DNA of 64,000 nt from contig NZ_FONV01000009.1 in assembly GCF_900113015.1 (NCBI RefSeq), positions 1 through 64,000 of the forward strand. Reading direction: 5' to 3'. A program made the translations under genes and the position numbers. The DNA is from Actinoplanes philippinensis (lineage in GTDB: Bacteria; Actinomycetota; Actinomycetes; Mycobacteriales; Micromonosporaceae). Shown one piece after another: positions 1 to 7,983 of the stretch. Position 1 is the stretch's first letter, and each line of letters starts with the position of its first letter. The notes below the pieces were generated by a model that was given only the letters and a program-made list of their open reading frames with translations, was not told the origin of the DNA and made no database searches.

Positions 1-1
1 C

Positions 2-70
2 GCCGCGATCTGGCACAACCGCGCCACCGGCCAGCCCTTGACCAGGTCCTTGATCGCCTACGACCACTGA
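2..70 (+). mobile_element. 3' end of an IS transposase gene (partial)
   Basis: The first 70 bases read in one frame as the last 22 codons of a protein ending in a tail resembling IWHNRATG...SLIAYDH and a TGA stop. This tail resembles the C-terminus of IS5-superfamily (DDE) transposases that I know from actinomycetes. The catalytic part lies outside the window, so intactness cannot be judged. No terminal inverted repeat could be identified downstream without the other end of the element. The family assignment rests on this short tail only. Confidence 0.5.
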
Positions 71-364
71 CCTGAGTTAGGACTTACTCGTCTAGGACGT
101 CTGCGACGAGGTGTACGCGCTGTCCGGGTGTCGCGGGTCGGCCCGCCACCTGGCGAGTGACATGGTGTTCCGTGACGACCTGGCCGCCACCCGGACCGCG
201 GTCATGACCGGTGACCCGGCACGGGGCCTGCGGGCCGCCCTGACCGTCGATGTGCGGCGCTGGTGGCTTCACTCGGTTGACGCTTGAACCTCTTGCGCGA
301 CCCGGTTCGCGAGTGCCGTACCTAATAGCTTTAGGTTTTCGCCTTATGCCTGTAGTTTGTTGGT
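71..364. other. Intergenic stretch with a possible gene remnant
   Basis: This stretch lies between the transposase tail and the TetR gene. A short plus-strand frame (about 96-287, possible GTG start at 111) encodes a protein-like peptide including SARHLASDMVFRDDLAATR, but it has no recognisable start region and no family I can name. It may be the 3' remnant of a gene cut by the insertion sequence. The last 45 bases hold the promoter and operator of the TetR gene. Confidence 0.3.
320..336. promoter_or_regulatory. Inverted repeat, likely operator of the TetR gene
   Basis: The perfect dyad ACCTAA-N5-TTAGGT lies 28 bp before the GTG start of the TetR gene, in a locally AT-rich pocket. Size and position fit an autoregulatory TetR-family operator overlapping the promoter. 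Binding is inferred from position and symmetry. Confidence 0.55.
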
Positions 365-967
365 GTGGCACGCGCGAACCTGACCTCGGCGGCCGTCATC
401 GCCGCGGCCGCCGACCTGGCCGACCGGGACGGCTTCGACACGATCACCCTGTCCGCCCTGGCTCGCGGTCTCGGAGTGCAGACCGCGAGCCTCTACTCCC
501 ACGTCCGTGACCGGTCGGCGCTCGTCGAGGGTGTGCACCGGCTGGCCCTCGGCGAGCTCGCCGATCGGATCGCCCTGGCGATCGGCGGCCGCGCCGGCCA
601 CGACGCGCTCACCGCCCTGGCCGGCGCGCACCGCGACTACGCCCGGGAGTTCCCCGGCCGCTGGACGGCCCTGCAACGGCCCGCCACCGAGGCGACCGTC
701 CGGTCCGAGGCGGCCGGCCGGGTGGCCGGGCTGACCCTGGCGGTGCTGCGCGGATACCCCCTGCCGGAGAGCGAGCTGGTCCACGCCGTGCGGCTGCTCG
801 CCGCGACCGTCAACGGGTTCCTCGCGCTGCAGGCCAACGGCAGTATCGCGCACCGCGAGCCCGACCCCGATCTCTCCTGGCGGCGGGCGCTCGACGCGCT
901 CGACGTCGCCTTCCGATCCTGGCCGGCGCCCGCCGCCGGATCGTCGCCCGCTGAAAGGAAATCCTGA
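365..967 (+). CDS. TetR/AcrR-family transcriptional regulator
   Basis: The 200-residue protein has a typical TetR N-terminal helix-turn-helix (about residues 8-52; recognition helix within the segment LGVQTASLYSHVRDR) and a C-terminal half resembling the WHG-type ligand domain (TetR_C_33). The GTG start is preceded by a dyad at 320-336. Its stop overlaps the ATG of the SGNH hydrolase gene (TGATG), so the two are co-translated. It probably represses this two-gene unit in response to an unknown small ligand. Confidence 0.85.
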   Translation: MARANLTSAAVIAAAADLADRDGFDTITLSALARGLGVQTASLYSHVRDRSALVEGVHRLALGELADRIALAIGGRAGHDALTALAGAHRDYAREFPGRWTALQRPATEATVRSEAAGRVAGLTLAVLRGYPLPESELVHAVRLLAATVNGFLALQANGSIAHREPDPDLSWRRALDALDVAFRSWPAPAAGSSPAERKS

Positions 968-2109
968 TGCCAGTCCCGTCCGAGCTGCTGCGCGGCGCCG
1001 CCGAGACCGAGGTCACCGCCCGCGGGTTGCGGCCGCACCGGCTGCCCGCGTGGGTGCGCGACCAGTTCCCGGACGGGCAGCTGCTGTCGATGCAGAGCCA
1101 GCCGTCCGGTGTCCGTCTCGTCTTCGCCACCACGGCGACCCGTATCGAGCTGGTCACCCACCCGACCCGCATCGCCTATCCCGGCGTGGAGCGGCCCCGC
1201 GGCCGCGTCGACGTCCGGATCGACGGTGACCTGGCCCTGCGTGACGAGCTGACCGGCGGCGACACCATCGAGGTCGACCTCGCCACCGGCGCGACCGCCT
1301 TCCACGCCGGCCCGTCGCACACCACCACCGTCGCCGGGCTGCCCGCCGGCCGCCGCCAGGTCGAGATCTGGCTGCCGCACAACGAGAGCATCGAGCTGGT
1401 CGACCTGCGTGCCGACGCCCCGATCGAGCCCGACACCACCGTGCGCCGGCTGTGGGTGCACCACGGCAGCTCGATCAGCCATGGTTCGAACGCGACGGCG
1501 CCCAGCGAGATCTGGCCGGCCGTCGCCGCCCGCCGTGCCGGGGTGGAGCTGCGCAACCTCGGCCTGGGCGGCAGCGCGCTCGTCGACGCGTTCCTGGCCC
1601 GGGTCATCCGCGACAGCCCCGCCGACCTGATCAGCCTCAAGCTCGGCATCAACGTGGTCAACCTGGACGGGATGCGGGTCCGCACGTTCGTCCCGGCCGT
1701 CCACGGTTTCCTCGACACCATCCGCGACGGCCACCCCGACGTGCCGCTGGTGCTGATCTCGCCACTGTTCTGCGGCATCCACGAGGACACGCCCGGCCCC
1801 GGCGCGATCGACCCCGCCTCGATCGGCAGCGGCCAGGTGCGGTTCCTGGCCACCGGGACGCCCGGCGACACCGCCGGCGGCCGCCTGACGCTGCAGGTCA
1901 TCCGGCGTGAGCTGCGTTCGCTGGCCGACCGCCGGGCCGCCGACAAGAACCTGCACTTCCTGGAGGGCACCTCGCTGTACGGTCCGGACGACGCCGCCGA
2001 CCTGCCGCTCCCCGACGGGCTGCACCCCGGCGCGGAGGCCCACCAGCTGATCGGCGCCCGCTTCGCCGATTACGCCTTCACCGGGGCGGGCCCGTTCGCC
2101 GGCGGTTGA
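967..2109 (+). CDS. SGNH/GDSL-family hydrolase with N-terminal beta-sandwich domain
   Basis: This 380-residue esterase-like protein has two parts. Residues 1 to about 155 look like the beta-rich domain that precedes SsfX3-type SGNH hydrolases. Residues about 160-375 carry the SGNH blocks: GSSISHG with the nucleophile Ser (block I), GLGGSA (block II), KLGINVVN (block III) and DGLHPG with the Asp/His pair (block V). No signal peptide is visible, so it is probably cytoplasmic. It starts inside the stop codon of the TetR gene, with GAAAGGAAAT as ribosome site. The substrate is unknown; SsfX3 relatives act on polyketide esters. Confidence 0.8.
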   Translation: MPVPSELLRGAAETEVTARGLRPHRLPAWVRDQFPDGQLLSMQSQPSGVRLVFATTATRIELVTHPTRIAYPGVERPRGRVDVRIDGDLALRDELTGGDTIEVDLATGATAFHAGPSHTTTVAGLPAGRRQVEIWLPHNESIELVDLRADAPIEPDTTVRRLWVHHGSSISHGSNATAPSEIWPAVAARRAGVELRNLGLGGSALVDAFLARVIRDSPADLISLKLGINVVNLDGMRVRTFVPAVHGFLDTIRDGHPDVPLVLISPLFCGIHEDTPGPGAIDPASIGSGQVRFLATGTPGDTAGGRLTLQVIRRELRSLADRRAADKNLHFLEGTSLYGPDDAADLPLPDGLHPGAEAHQLIGARFADYAFTGAGPFAGG

Positions 2110-2118
2110 TCCCGGCCG

Positions 2119-3168
2119 TCACAGCCAGCCCGCCCGGCGCAGCGAACGGTACAGGGCGGTGCCGCTGAGCAGCATGAACAGGGCAACCGTCGGGTATCCG
2201 TAGCGCCAGCCCAGCTCCGGCATGTGGGTGAAGTTCATGCCGTAGACGCCGGCGATCGTGGTGACCAGCGCGGCGATGGCGGCCCACGAGGCGATCCGGC
2301 GCATGTCGTTGTTCTGTTCCACGGTGACCTGGGTGAGGCGGGCCTGCAGCAGCACGTTGAGCACCTCGTCGAGGGCGACGACCTCCTCGACCGCCGCGGT
2401 GTGGTGGTCGGCGACGTCGCGCAGGTAGCGGTGGATCTCCTTCGGCAGGTCGGCGAACTGCTTGCCAGCCAGCGCCACCAGCGGGCGGTGCAGCGGCAGC
2501 ACCGCCGCCTTGAACTTCATCAGCTGACGCTTGAGCTGGTAGATCTGCTCGATCGCCACCGTCGAGCCGGGGGTGAAGACGGCCGCCTCGGTCAGGTCGA
2601 CGTCGGTCTGCATGGCGCCCGCGATGTCCACGTAGCCGTCGACGAGCCGGTCCAGGATCTCGTGCGCCACCGCCCACGGGCCGCCGGCCAGCCGCTCCGG
2701 GATGGCGGTCAGGTCCAGGCGCAGCGAGCCCAGCTCCACCACCGTGCCCTGACGGACGGCGATCACGAAGTGCGGGCCGACGAAGAGACGCACGAAACCG
2801 GTGCTGACGATCTCGCTGGTCGCGGTGAACCGCTCGTGCTCGGCGTAGTGGGCGGCCCGCACCACCAGGAACACCACGTCGTCGTACCGCTCGACCTTGA
2901 CCCGCTGCTCCCGCTGCAGGATGTCCTCGATCGCGAGCGGGTGCAGCCCGAACACCGTGGCGACCCGGGTGAGCGCCGCCTCGGTGGGCTCGTGCAGGTC
3001 GAGCCAGACGAACCCGCCGTCGCGCTCGCGCGCCCGCTCGTGCAGCAGCGCCAGGTCGGCGGCCGAGCCGGGGCTCTCCACCGCCACGCCGTCGAGGAAC
3101 AGGTCGCAACCCACGATCGCGGTGTGGTCGGCCCGCCGCACCGGCGGCCGGGAGCCTCGTATGTCCAC
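2119..3168 (-). CDS. corA: CorA-family divalent cation (Mg/Co) transporter
   Basis: The protein (about 349 residues from the GTG at 3168, or 357 from a TTG at 3192) has a long acidic, helical cytoplasmic domain. Near the C-terminus it has two membrane segments, the first followed by YGMNF, the GMN selectivity-filter signature of CorA channels. CorA forms pentamers that take up Mg2+. The GTG start is preferred because a GGGGGTG element lies about 8 bp upstream. The gene stands alone and converges on the SGNH gene with a 9-bp gap. Confidence 0.9.
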   Translation of the reverse strand: MDIRGSRPPVRRADHTAIVGCDLFLDGVAVESPGSAADLALLHERARERDGGFVWLDLHEPTEAALTRVATVFGLHPLAIEDILQREQRVKVERYDDVVFLVVRAAHYAEHERFTATSEIVSTGFVRLFVGPHFVIAVRQGTVVELGSLRLDLTAIPERLAGGPWAVAHEILDRLVDGYVDIAGAMQTDVDLTEAAVFTPGSTVAIEQIYQLKRQLMKFKAAVLPLHRPLVALAGKQFADLPKEIHRYLRDVADHHTAAVEEVVALDEVLNVLLQARLTQVTVEQNNDMRRIASWAAIAALVTTIAGVYGMNFTHMPELGWRYGYPTVALFMLLSGTALYRSLRRAGWL

Positions 3169-3197
3169 CGTCGTGTCACCCCCGAGGGGCAAGCCTA

Positions 3198-3228
3198 GAG
3201 GGGTGCCCCGGCGCCGCGGGCACCCCTC
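3198..3228. terminator. Hairpin terminator after the cellulase gene
   Basis: Two perfectly complementary 11-base arms (GAGGGGTGCCC at 3198-3208 and its complement at 3218-3228) flank a 9-base loop. The hairpin lies 10 bases past the cellulase stop on the minus strand. It lacks a clear U-tract, as is common in actinomycete terminators. Confidence 0.6.
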
Positions 3229-3237
3229 CGATCGCGG

Positions 3238-4815
3238 TCAGCCCGCCATGATGGCGTCGATGATGCCCTGCTGGGTCACCGTCGCGGAGTTCCTGTCGAA
3301 CAGCGCGAAACCGTACTGCCCGTTGTGGCCGTTGTCCCAGTACGCGGTGGCCGCACCGTACTTCTTGGCGGTGGACACCAGGGTTCGCGCGTAGTCGGCG
3401 CGGTACCTGTTGTTCGCCGGGTCGGCCGACGTCTTGTCGATCGAGCCGTACTCGCCGACGAAGACCGGGTAGCCCCGCACCACGAACGTGTCGTACATCT
3501 TCTTCAGCTGCGCGTCCATGAAGTCCTGCTGGCCCCACGTCGACTTCTTCGACGCGTCGGTCGCGTTCGGGCCCCACTGGGTGATGGCGCCGCTCTCGGT
3601 CCCGGTGAAGTCCCACGGGTCGTAGTAGTGGACCGAGATCATGATCCGCTGCTCGGCGGCCGGGATGGCGGACGACCGGTACTGGTCGGTGGGCAGGGCG
3701 AAGCCGTAGTTGCCGGCGGTGTAGTCGATGTTGGTGTTCCAGCCCGGCACCAGCAGCCACCGCGACGTGTTGTTGCCGCCGGTACGCCGGACGGTGTCCA
3801 CGAAGATCTGGTTGTAGGCGTTGATGTTGGAGTAGCACGGCTGGGTCGGGTTGCCGTACTGGCCGTCGAAGTTCTCGTTCATCGACTCGAAGATCAGGCG
3901 CCCGCTGTAGCTCTGGAACCTCGACGCCACCTGCTGCCAGACCTTCTGGTACTTCTCCCTGATCGCCGTCTGGGAGGCCGCGTCGCAGATCAGCCAGGCG
4001 CCGCCGATCGTCTTGTAGCCGTCGCCGTGCATGTTGATCAGCACGTAGAGGCCCCGGTTGTGGGCCAGGTCGACGACCTCCTGGATCCGGGTGAGCCAGG
4101 CGGCGTCGACGGTGTAGCCGGGCGCGGCCCCGATCTTGCCCAGGTAGGAGACCGGGATGCGGATCGTCTTGAAGCCGGCCGCCTTGACCCGGTCGATGAG
4201 CGCGCCGGTGATCACCGGGTTGCCCCAGGCGGTCTCACTGGGGATCCCGTTGCTGTTGGCCTCCAGCTGGTTGCCGAGGTTCCAGCCCTTGCCCATGTCG
4301 GCGATCAGCTGGGCGGCGTTGCCGGTCACCGGCCCGGTGCCCGGGCTGGTGCTGGGGCTCGGCGGCGTGCTGGGGGAGGCCGCCGGTGAGCTGCTCGGGG
4401 TCGTGACGCCGCCGGTGCAGGCGGCGCCGTTGAGGGTGAAGGCGCCGGGCACCGGGTTGCCGGTGGTGAACGCGCCGTTGAAGCCGAACGACGCCGTGCC
4501 GTTGGTGGCGATCGCCCCGTTGTAGGAGGCGTTGCGCACGGTGACGGCGGCGCCGGACTGGGTGAAGGAGCCGTTCCACAGCTGGGTGACGGTCTGGCCG
4601 GCGCCGAAGGAGAAGCCGAGGCTCCACTGGGTGATCGGGTCGCCCAGGTTGGTGATCTTCACGGCGGCGCCGAAGCCGCCCTGCCACTGGCTGGACACCG
4701 TGTAGTCGACCTGGCAGCCGGCGGCCGCGCTCGCTTGCAGCGCGACCGCGACCGAACCGCCGGCGGCGACCACGGCCATCGCAGCCATGGACAGCACTTT
4801 TCGGGTTCGAGACAT
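3238..4815 (-). CDS. Secreted cellulase: CBM2 - Pro/Ser linker - GH5 endoglucanase
   Basis: This 525-residue extracellular enzyme starts with a Sec signal peptide ending near ALQASAAAG. A cellulose-binding CBM2 follows (about 32-135; conserved Trp and paired Cys), then a Pro/Ser/Thr linker (about 136-165) and a GH5 catalytic barrel to the end. The acid/base Glu is in the ESMNENF segment and the nucleophile Glu in VFVGEYG. GH5 enzymes hydrolyse beta-1,4-glucan with retention of configuration. The minus-strand leader carries the 12-bp palindrome GGGAGCGCTCCC, matching the core of the CelR/CebR operator, so induction by cello-oligosaccharides is likely. The ATG at 4815 has GAGGAATT upstream. Confidence 0.92.
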   Translation of the reverse strand: MSRTRKVLSMAAMAVVAAGGSVAVALQASAAAGCQVDYTVSSQWQGGFGAAVKITNLGDPITQWSLGFSFGAGQTVTQLWNGSFTQSGAAVTVRNASYNGAIATNGTASFGFNGAFTTGNPVPGAFTLNGAACTGGVTTPSSSPAASPSTPPSPSTSPGTGPVTGNAAQLIADMGKGWNLGNQLEANSNGIPSETAWGNPVITGALIDRVKAAGFKTIRIPVSYLGKIGAAPGYTVDAAWLTRIQEVVDLAHNRGLYVLINMHGDGYKTIGGAWLICDAASQTAIREKYQKVWQQVASRFQSYSGRLIFESMNENFDGQYGNPTQPCYSNINAYNQIFVDTVRRTGGNNTSRWLLVPGWNTNIDYTAGNYGFALPTDQYRSSAIPAAEQRIMISVHYYDPWDFTGTESGAITQWGPNATDASKKSTWGQQDFMDAQLKKMYDTFVVRGYPVFVGEYGSIDKTSADPANNRYRADYARTLVSTAKKYGAATAYWDNGHNGQYGFALFDRNSATVTQQGIIDAIMAG

Positions 4816-4838
4816 GGGGATGAATTCCTCGAGGGGTC

Positions 4839-4850
4839 GGGAGCGCTCCC
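4839..4850. promoter_or_regulatory. CelR/CebR-type operator in the cellulase leader
   Basis: GGGAGCGCTCCC is a perfect 12-bp palindrome; with its flanks it matches 13 of 14 positions of the TGGGAGCGCTCCCA box known for the LacI-family cellulose regulators CelR (Thermobifida) and CebR (Streptomyces). It lies 24-35 bp upstream of the cellulase ATG. A possible promoter -10 (TAGTAT on the minus strand, near 4895-4900) would place the operator inside the transcribed leader. No LacI-family repressor with a DNA-binding domain is encoded in this window. Confidence 0.75.
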
Positions 4851-5043
4851 ATTTGGGGGATGGGTGGCGGCTCCGATAGGGATAGGGGTTGATGCATACT
4901 ATGCCGGATCCTGCCGGGCCGGGCGGGCGGCCACCGGCCGATCGGCCGGAGCCTCGCCGGAATCGCGTTACTTCCGTTCCGGGCCGGATAGCCTCATTCG
5001 AGCGGTCCGATCAGCCGAATGGGTGTCTGTGGCTTCGTTGACG

Positions 5044-7332
5044 ATGGTGCCGGCCCGTGGCCGATGGTGGCTGCGGGCCGCCTTCGGGCTCGGCACGGTG
5101 CTGTTGATCATCCAGTCCGCGGCGGTCTTCCCGGCGGGCCGGGCATGGCTGGAGGCCAACCTCGGCTTCCGCACCGTCGTGCAGGACGGGATCTATCTGC
5201 TGGCCGCCGGCCTCGTGCTGGCGCGGGCCCTGCTGGTGCGCCAGGACCGGGGCGCCTGGCTGCTGATGGCCGGCGGGCTGGCCTTCTACGCCGCCGGCAC
5301 CGTCTACTGGGTCGCCGTCCTGGCGCACATCAGCCCGACGCCGTATCCCTCGGTCTCCGACTTCATGTGGCTGGCGTACTACCCGTTCGCCTATGCCGCG
5401 GTGCTGCGGCTGCTGCGGGCCCGGGAGTCGCGGATCAGGCTGTCCTCGTGGCTGGACGGGGTCATCGCGGCCGCCTGCGCGGCGGCGTACGCCTCCGTGG
5501 TGTTCCTCGGCGGCGTCACCGTCGACTCGTTCGGGTCGGGGCTGACCATGCTGGTCAGCATCGCCTACCCGATGGCCGACATCGTGCTGGCCGGCGTCCT
5601 GCTCGGCTCGTGGGCGCTGAGCAACTGGCGCCTGGACCGGGTGTGGACGCTGCTGCTGACCGGCATGGGGATCAACACCACGGCCAACGGGCTGCGGATG
5701 CTGCAGACGACCAGCGGGGTCTACACGCCGAGCGGCTGGGTCGACGTGCTGTGGGCGGTCGCGCTGGCCCTGATCGCGGCCGCGGCCTGGCGGTGCCCGG
5801 GGGCCGGCGCCCAGCAGCGTCCGGCGCGGGCAATGGTCGGGATGCTGCTGCCCGCCGTGCTGGCCTGGGCGTCGATGCTGCTGCTCGTCAGCGACAGCTG
5901 GCGTCACCGCGGGCTGTCCGTGATCAGCGGCGGTCTCGCGGCCACCGCCATCACCGGCGCGATCGTGCGGATGCTGCTCACCGTGCGTACCGTCGAGAAG
6001 CTCTCCGACGCTCGCAGGCAGGCCCGCACCGACGACCTGACCGGGCTGCCCAACCGGCGCCGGTTCCTGGAGATCCTGCGCCGGGAGCTGCCCGAGGGCG
6101 ACGGCGGCGCGCCGATGGCCGTCGCGATCATCGACCTCGACCGGTTCAAGGAGATCAACGACAGCTTCGGCCACGACCTCGGCGACCGGCTGCTGCAGAT
6201 GGTCGCCGCGCGGCTGACCGAGGCGGTCGGCGACGACGGCGAGCTGGCCCGGCTCGGCGGCGACGAGTTCGGCGTGATCATGCGTGACGCCGACACCGCG
6301 GGCGCGCAGAAGATCGCCCTCGGGCTGCTCACGGCGCTGCGCCGGCCCTTCGACCTGGACCAGATCGAGCTGCACGTCGACGCCAGCATCGGCGTGGCGG
6401 TGCACCCCGATCACGGCGCCGACCACAGCATGCTGCTGCGTCAGGCGGGCAACGCCATGTACGCCGCGAAGAACGACCACCGCGGGGTGGCCCTGGCGAC
6501 CGGCGAGGCCGACGACGTCGCCGGCCGGCAGCGCCTGACCACCCTGGAGGAACTGCGGGTCGGCCTGGACCGGGGCGAGCTGACCCTGCACTACCAGCCG
6601 CAGATGCACCTCGCGTCCGGCACGGTGACCGGCGTGGAGGCGCTGGTCCGCTGGGAGCACCCGCGCCGGGGGCTGGTCTTCCCGGACGTGTTCCTGCCGC
6701 TGGCCGAGCACGCCGGGCTGATGGGCCGGCTCACCCTGCAGGTCCTCGACATCGCCCTGGCGCAGTGCCGCGACTGGCGTGCCGCCGGGCTGCACCTGGT
6801 CGTGGCGGTCAACCTGTCCGCGTCGAACCTGCAGGACACCACGCTGCCCGGGCACGTCGCCGACGCTCTGTCGCGCTACGACGTGCCGCCGGCCGCGCTG
6901 CATCTGGAGGTCACCGAGGAGATCCTGATGCGCGACGCGGCCCGGGCCACCGCCGTGCTCGCCGAGCTGCGCGCCATGGGTGTCCGGCTGGCCGTCGACG
7001 ACTACGGCACCGGTTACTCCAGCCTCGCCTACCTGCACGCGCTGCCGGTGGACGACCTGAAGCTCGACCGGGCGTTCGTCACGCACTGCGACTCCGACCC
7101 GCGCAGCGCGGCCATCGTGAAGAGCACCGTCGAGCTGGCCCACAACCTCGGGATGCGGATGATCGCCGAGGGTGTGGAGTCCGAGGCGGCGCTCGACCGC
7201 CTGCGCGAGTGGGGCTGCGACCTGGTCCAGGGTTACCACCTCAGCCGCCCGCAGTCCGCCGACCGGTTCACCGCCTGGCTCGACGAGCGGTATCCCCGGC
7301 GCGGCGCCGAGGCGGAGATCGCCCTGCACTGA
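5044..7332 (+). CDS. Membrane GGDEF-EAL cyclic-di-GMP enzyme
   Basis: From the ATG at 5044 (a GTG at 5023 is also possible) the protein has about 762 residues. The first 310 or so form about eight to ten membrane segments with no known sensor fold. A GGDEF domain follows (from RTDDLTGLPNRR, about residue 329) with an intact RLGGDEF motif. The usual inhibitory RxxD site just before it appears absent (the segment reads DDGELARL). The EAL domain has the catalytic EALVRWEHP and DDYGTGYSS motifs. Both synthesis and breakdown of c-di-GMP look possible, and sequence alone cannot say which dominates. The gene diverges from the cellulase across 228 bp. Confidence 0.9.
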   Translation: MVPARGRWWLRAAFGLGTVLLIIQSAAVFPAGRAWLEANLGFRTVVQDGIYLLAAGLVLARALLVRQDRGAWLLMAGGLAFYAAGTVYWVAVLAHISPTPYPSVSDFMWLAYYPFAYAAVLRLLRARESRIRLSSWLDGVIAAACAAAYASVVFLGGVTVDSFGSGLTMLVSIAYPMADIVLAGVLLGSWALSNWRLDRVWTLLLTGMGINTTANGLRMLQTTSGVYTPSGWVDVLWAVALALIAAAAWRCPGAGAQQRPARAMVGMLLPAVLAWASMLLLVSDSWRHRGLSVISGGLAATAITGAIVRMLLTVRTVEKLSDARRQARTDDLTGLPNRRRFLEILRRELPEGDGGAPMAVAIIDLDRFKEINDSFGHDLGDRLLQMVAARLTEAVGDDGELARLGGDEFGVIMRDADTAGAQKIALGLLTALRRPFDLDQIELHVDASIGVAVHPDHGADHSMLLRQAGNAMYAAKNDHRGVALATGEADDVAGRQRLTTLEELRVGLDRGELTLHYQPQMHLASGTVTGVEALVRWEHPRRGLVFPDVFLPLAEHAGLMGRLTLQVLDIALAQCRDWRAAGLHLVVAVNLSASNLQDTTLPGHVADALSRYDVPPAALHLEVTEEILMRDAARATAVLAELRAMGVRLAVDDYGTGYSSLAYLHALPVDDLKLDRAFVTHCDSDPRSAAIVKSTVELAHNLGMRMIAEGVESEAALDRLREWGCDLVQGYHLSRPQSADRFTAWLDERYPRRGAEAEIALH

Positions 7333-7336
7333 CGGC

Positions 7337-7906
7337 TCAGGCCGGGCGGCGGCGCAACCCGTCGAGCACCAGCGTGACCACGCCGTCGGCGTCAGCCCGG
7401 GAACCCGGCTCGCCGCAGACCGAGCAGATCCCCTGCAGCGCCATCAGCACGGCGCCGGGGCCCACGTCGTCGCGCACGACGCCCTGCTCGACGCCCGCGG
7501 TGAGCAGCTCCGCCACGGCCTGGCTCAGCTCCCGTCCGCCCTCCGCCAGCGTCCCGGCACGGGTGGCCATCAGGGTGGCGAGCGTCCGGGCCAGCCCCTC
7601 GTTGCTGTGCAGGTGGCTGACGAACCCGCGCAGGAACGCGGCCAGCGCCTCGCCCGCGGGCCGGCTCTCCCGCAGCCGCCGCGCGTCGGCGCAGATCGCG
7701 GCGAGCTCCTCGCGGTAGACCGCCTCGGCCAGCGCCTCCCGGGTGGGAAAGTGCCGGTAGAGGGTGCCGACGCCGACGCCGGCCAGCTTGGCGAAGTCGT
7801 CGAAGCGCAGGTCGAAACAGCCGCCGGCGAACAGCTCACGGGCCTTGGCGAGCAGCGCGTCCCGGTTGCGGCGGGCGTCGGCGCGCAGCGGTTTGGGGGT
7901 GGTCAC
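7337..7906 (-). CDS. TetR-family transcriptional regulator
   Basis: The protein has 189 residues from the GTG at 7904-7906. That start is chosen because AAAGGAGG sits 7 bp upstream, whereas longer reading frames run through the operator region. The N-terminal HTH includes FAKLAGVGVGTLYRHFPTR, typical of TetR. It is divergent from the ketopantoate-reductase-like gene. Two copies of a 15-bp dyad lie between them, so it very likely represses both promoters. The ligand is unknown. Confidence 0.87.
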   Translation of the reverse strand: MTTPKPLRADARRNRDALLAKARELFAGGCFDLRFDDFAKLAGVGVGTLYRHFPTREALAEAVYREELAAICADARRLRESRPAGEALAAFLRGFVSHLHSNEGLARTLATLMATRAGTLAEGGRELSQAVAELLTAGVEQGVVRDDVGPGAVLMALQGICSVCGEPGSRADADGVVTLVLDGLRRRPA

Positions 7907-7926
7907 CCAGCGCCTCCTTTGACAAA

Positions 7927-7966
7927 CGGAAACTGTCTCCATATTTTGAAGTGGAGACGATCTCCA
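7927..7966. promoter_or_regulatory. Two tandem TetR operators in the divergent promoter
   Basis: TGGAGA-CGA-TCTCCA at 7952-7966 is a perfect 15-bp dyad. A related box, CGGAAA-CTG-TCTCCA, lies at 7927-7941, exactly 25 bp away. Both fall between the TetR gene and the divergent oxidoreductase gene, so binding could shut both promoters. Confidence 0.65.
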
Positions 7967-7983
7967 GATTCTAGAGGGTGGAC

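Noticed and set aside
5011-7329. A 772-codon open frame antisense to the GGDEF-EAL gene, and similar long antisense frames elsewhere (e.g. 2224-3198, 10235-11920)
   Set aside because: In very GC-rich DNA antisense and shifted frames stay open for long distances. Their peptides are low-complexity Arg/Gly/Ala/Pro with no known domains, and the sense frame shows clear domains.
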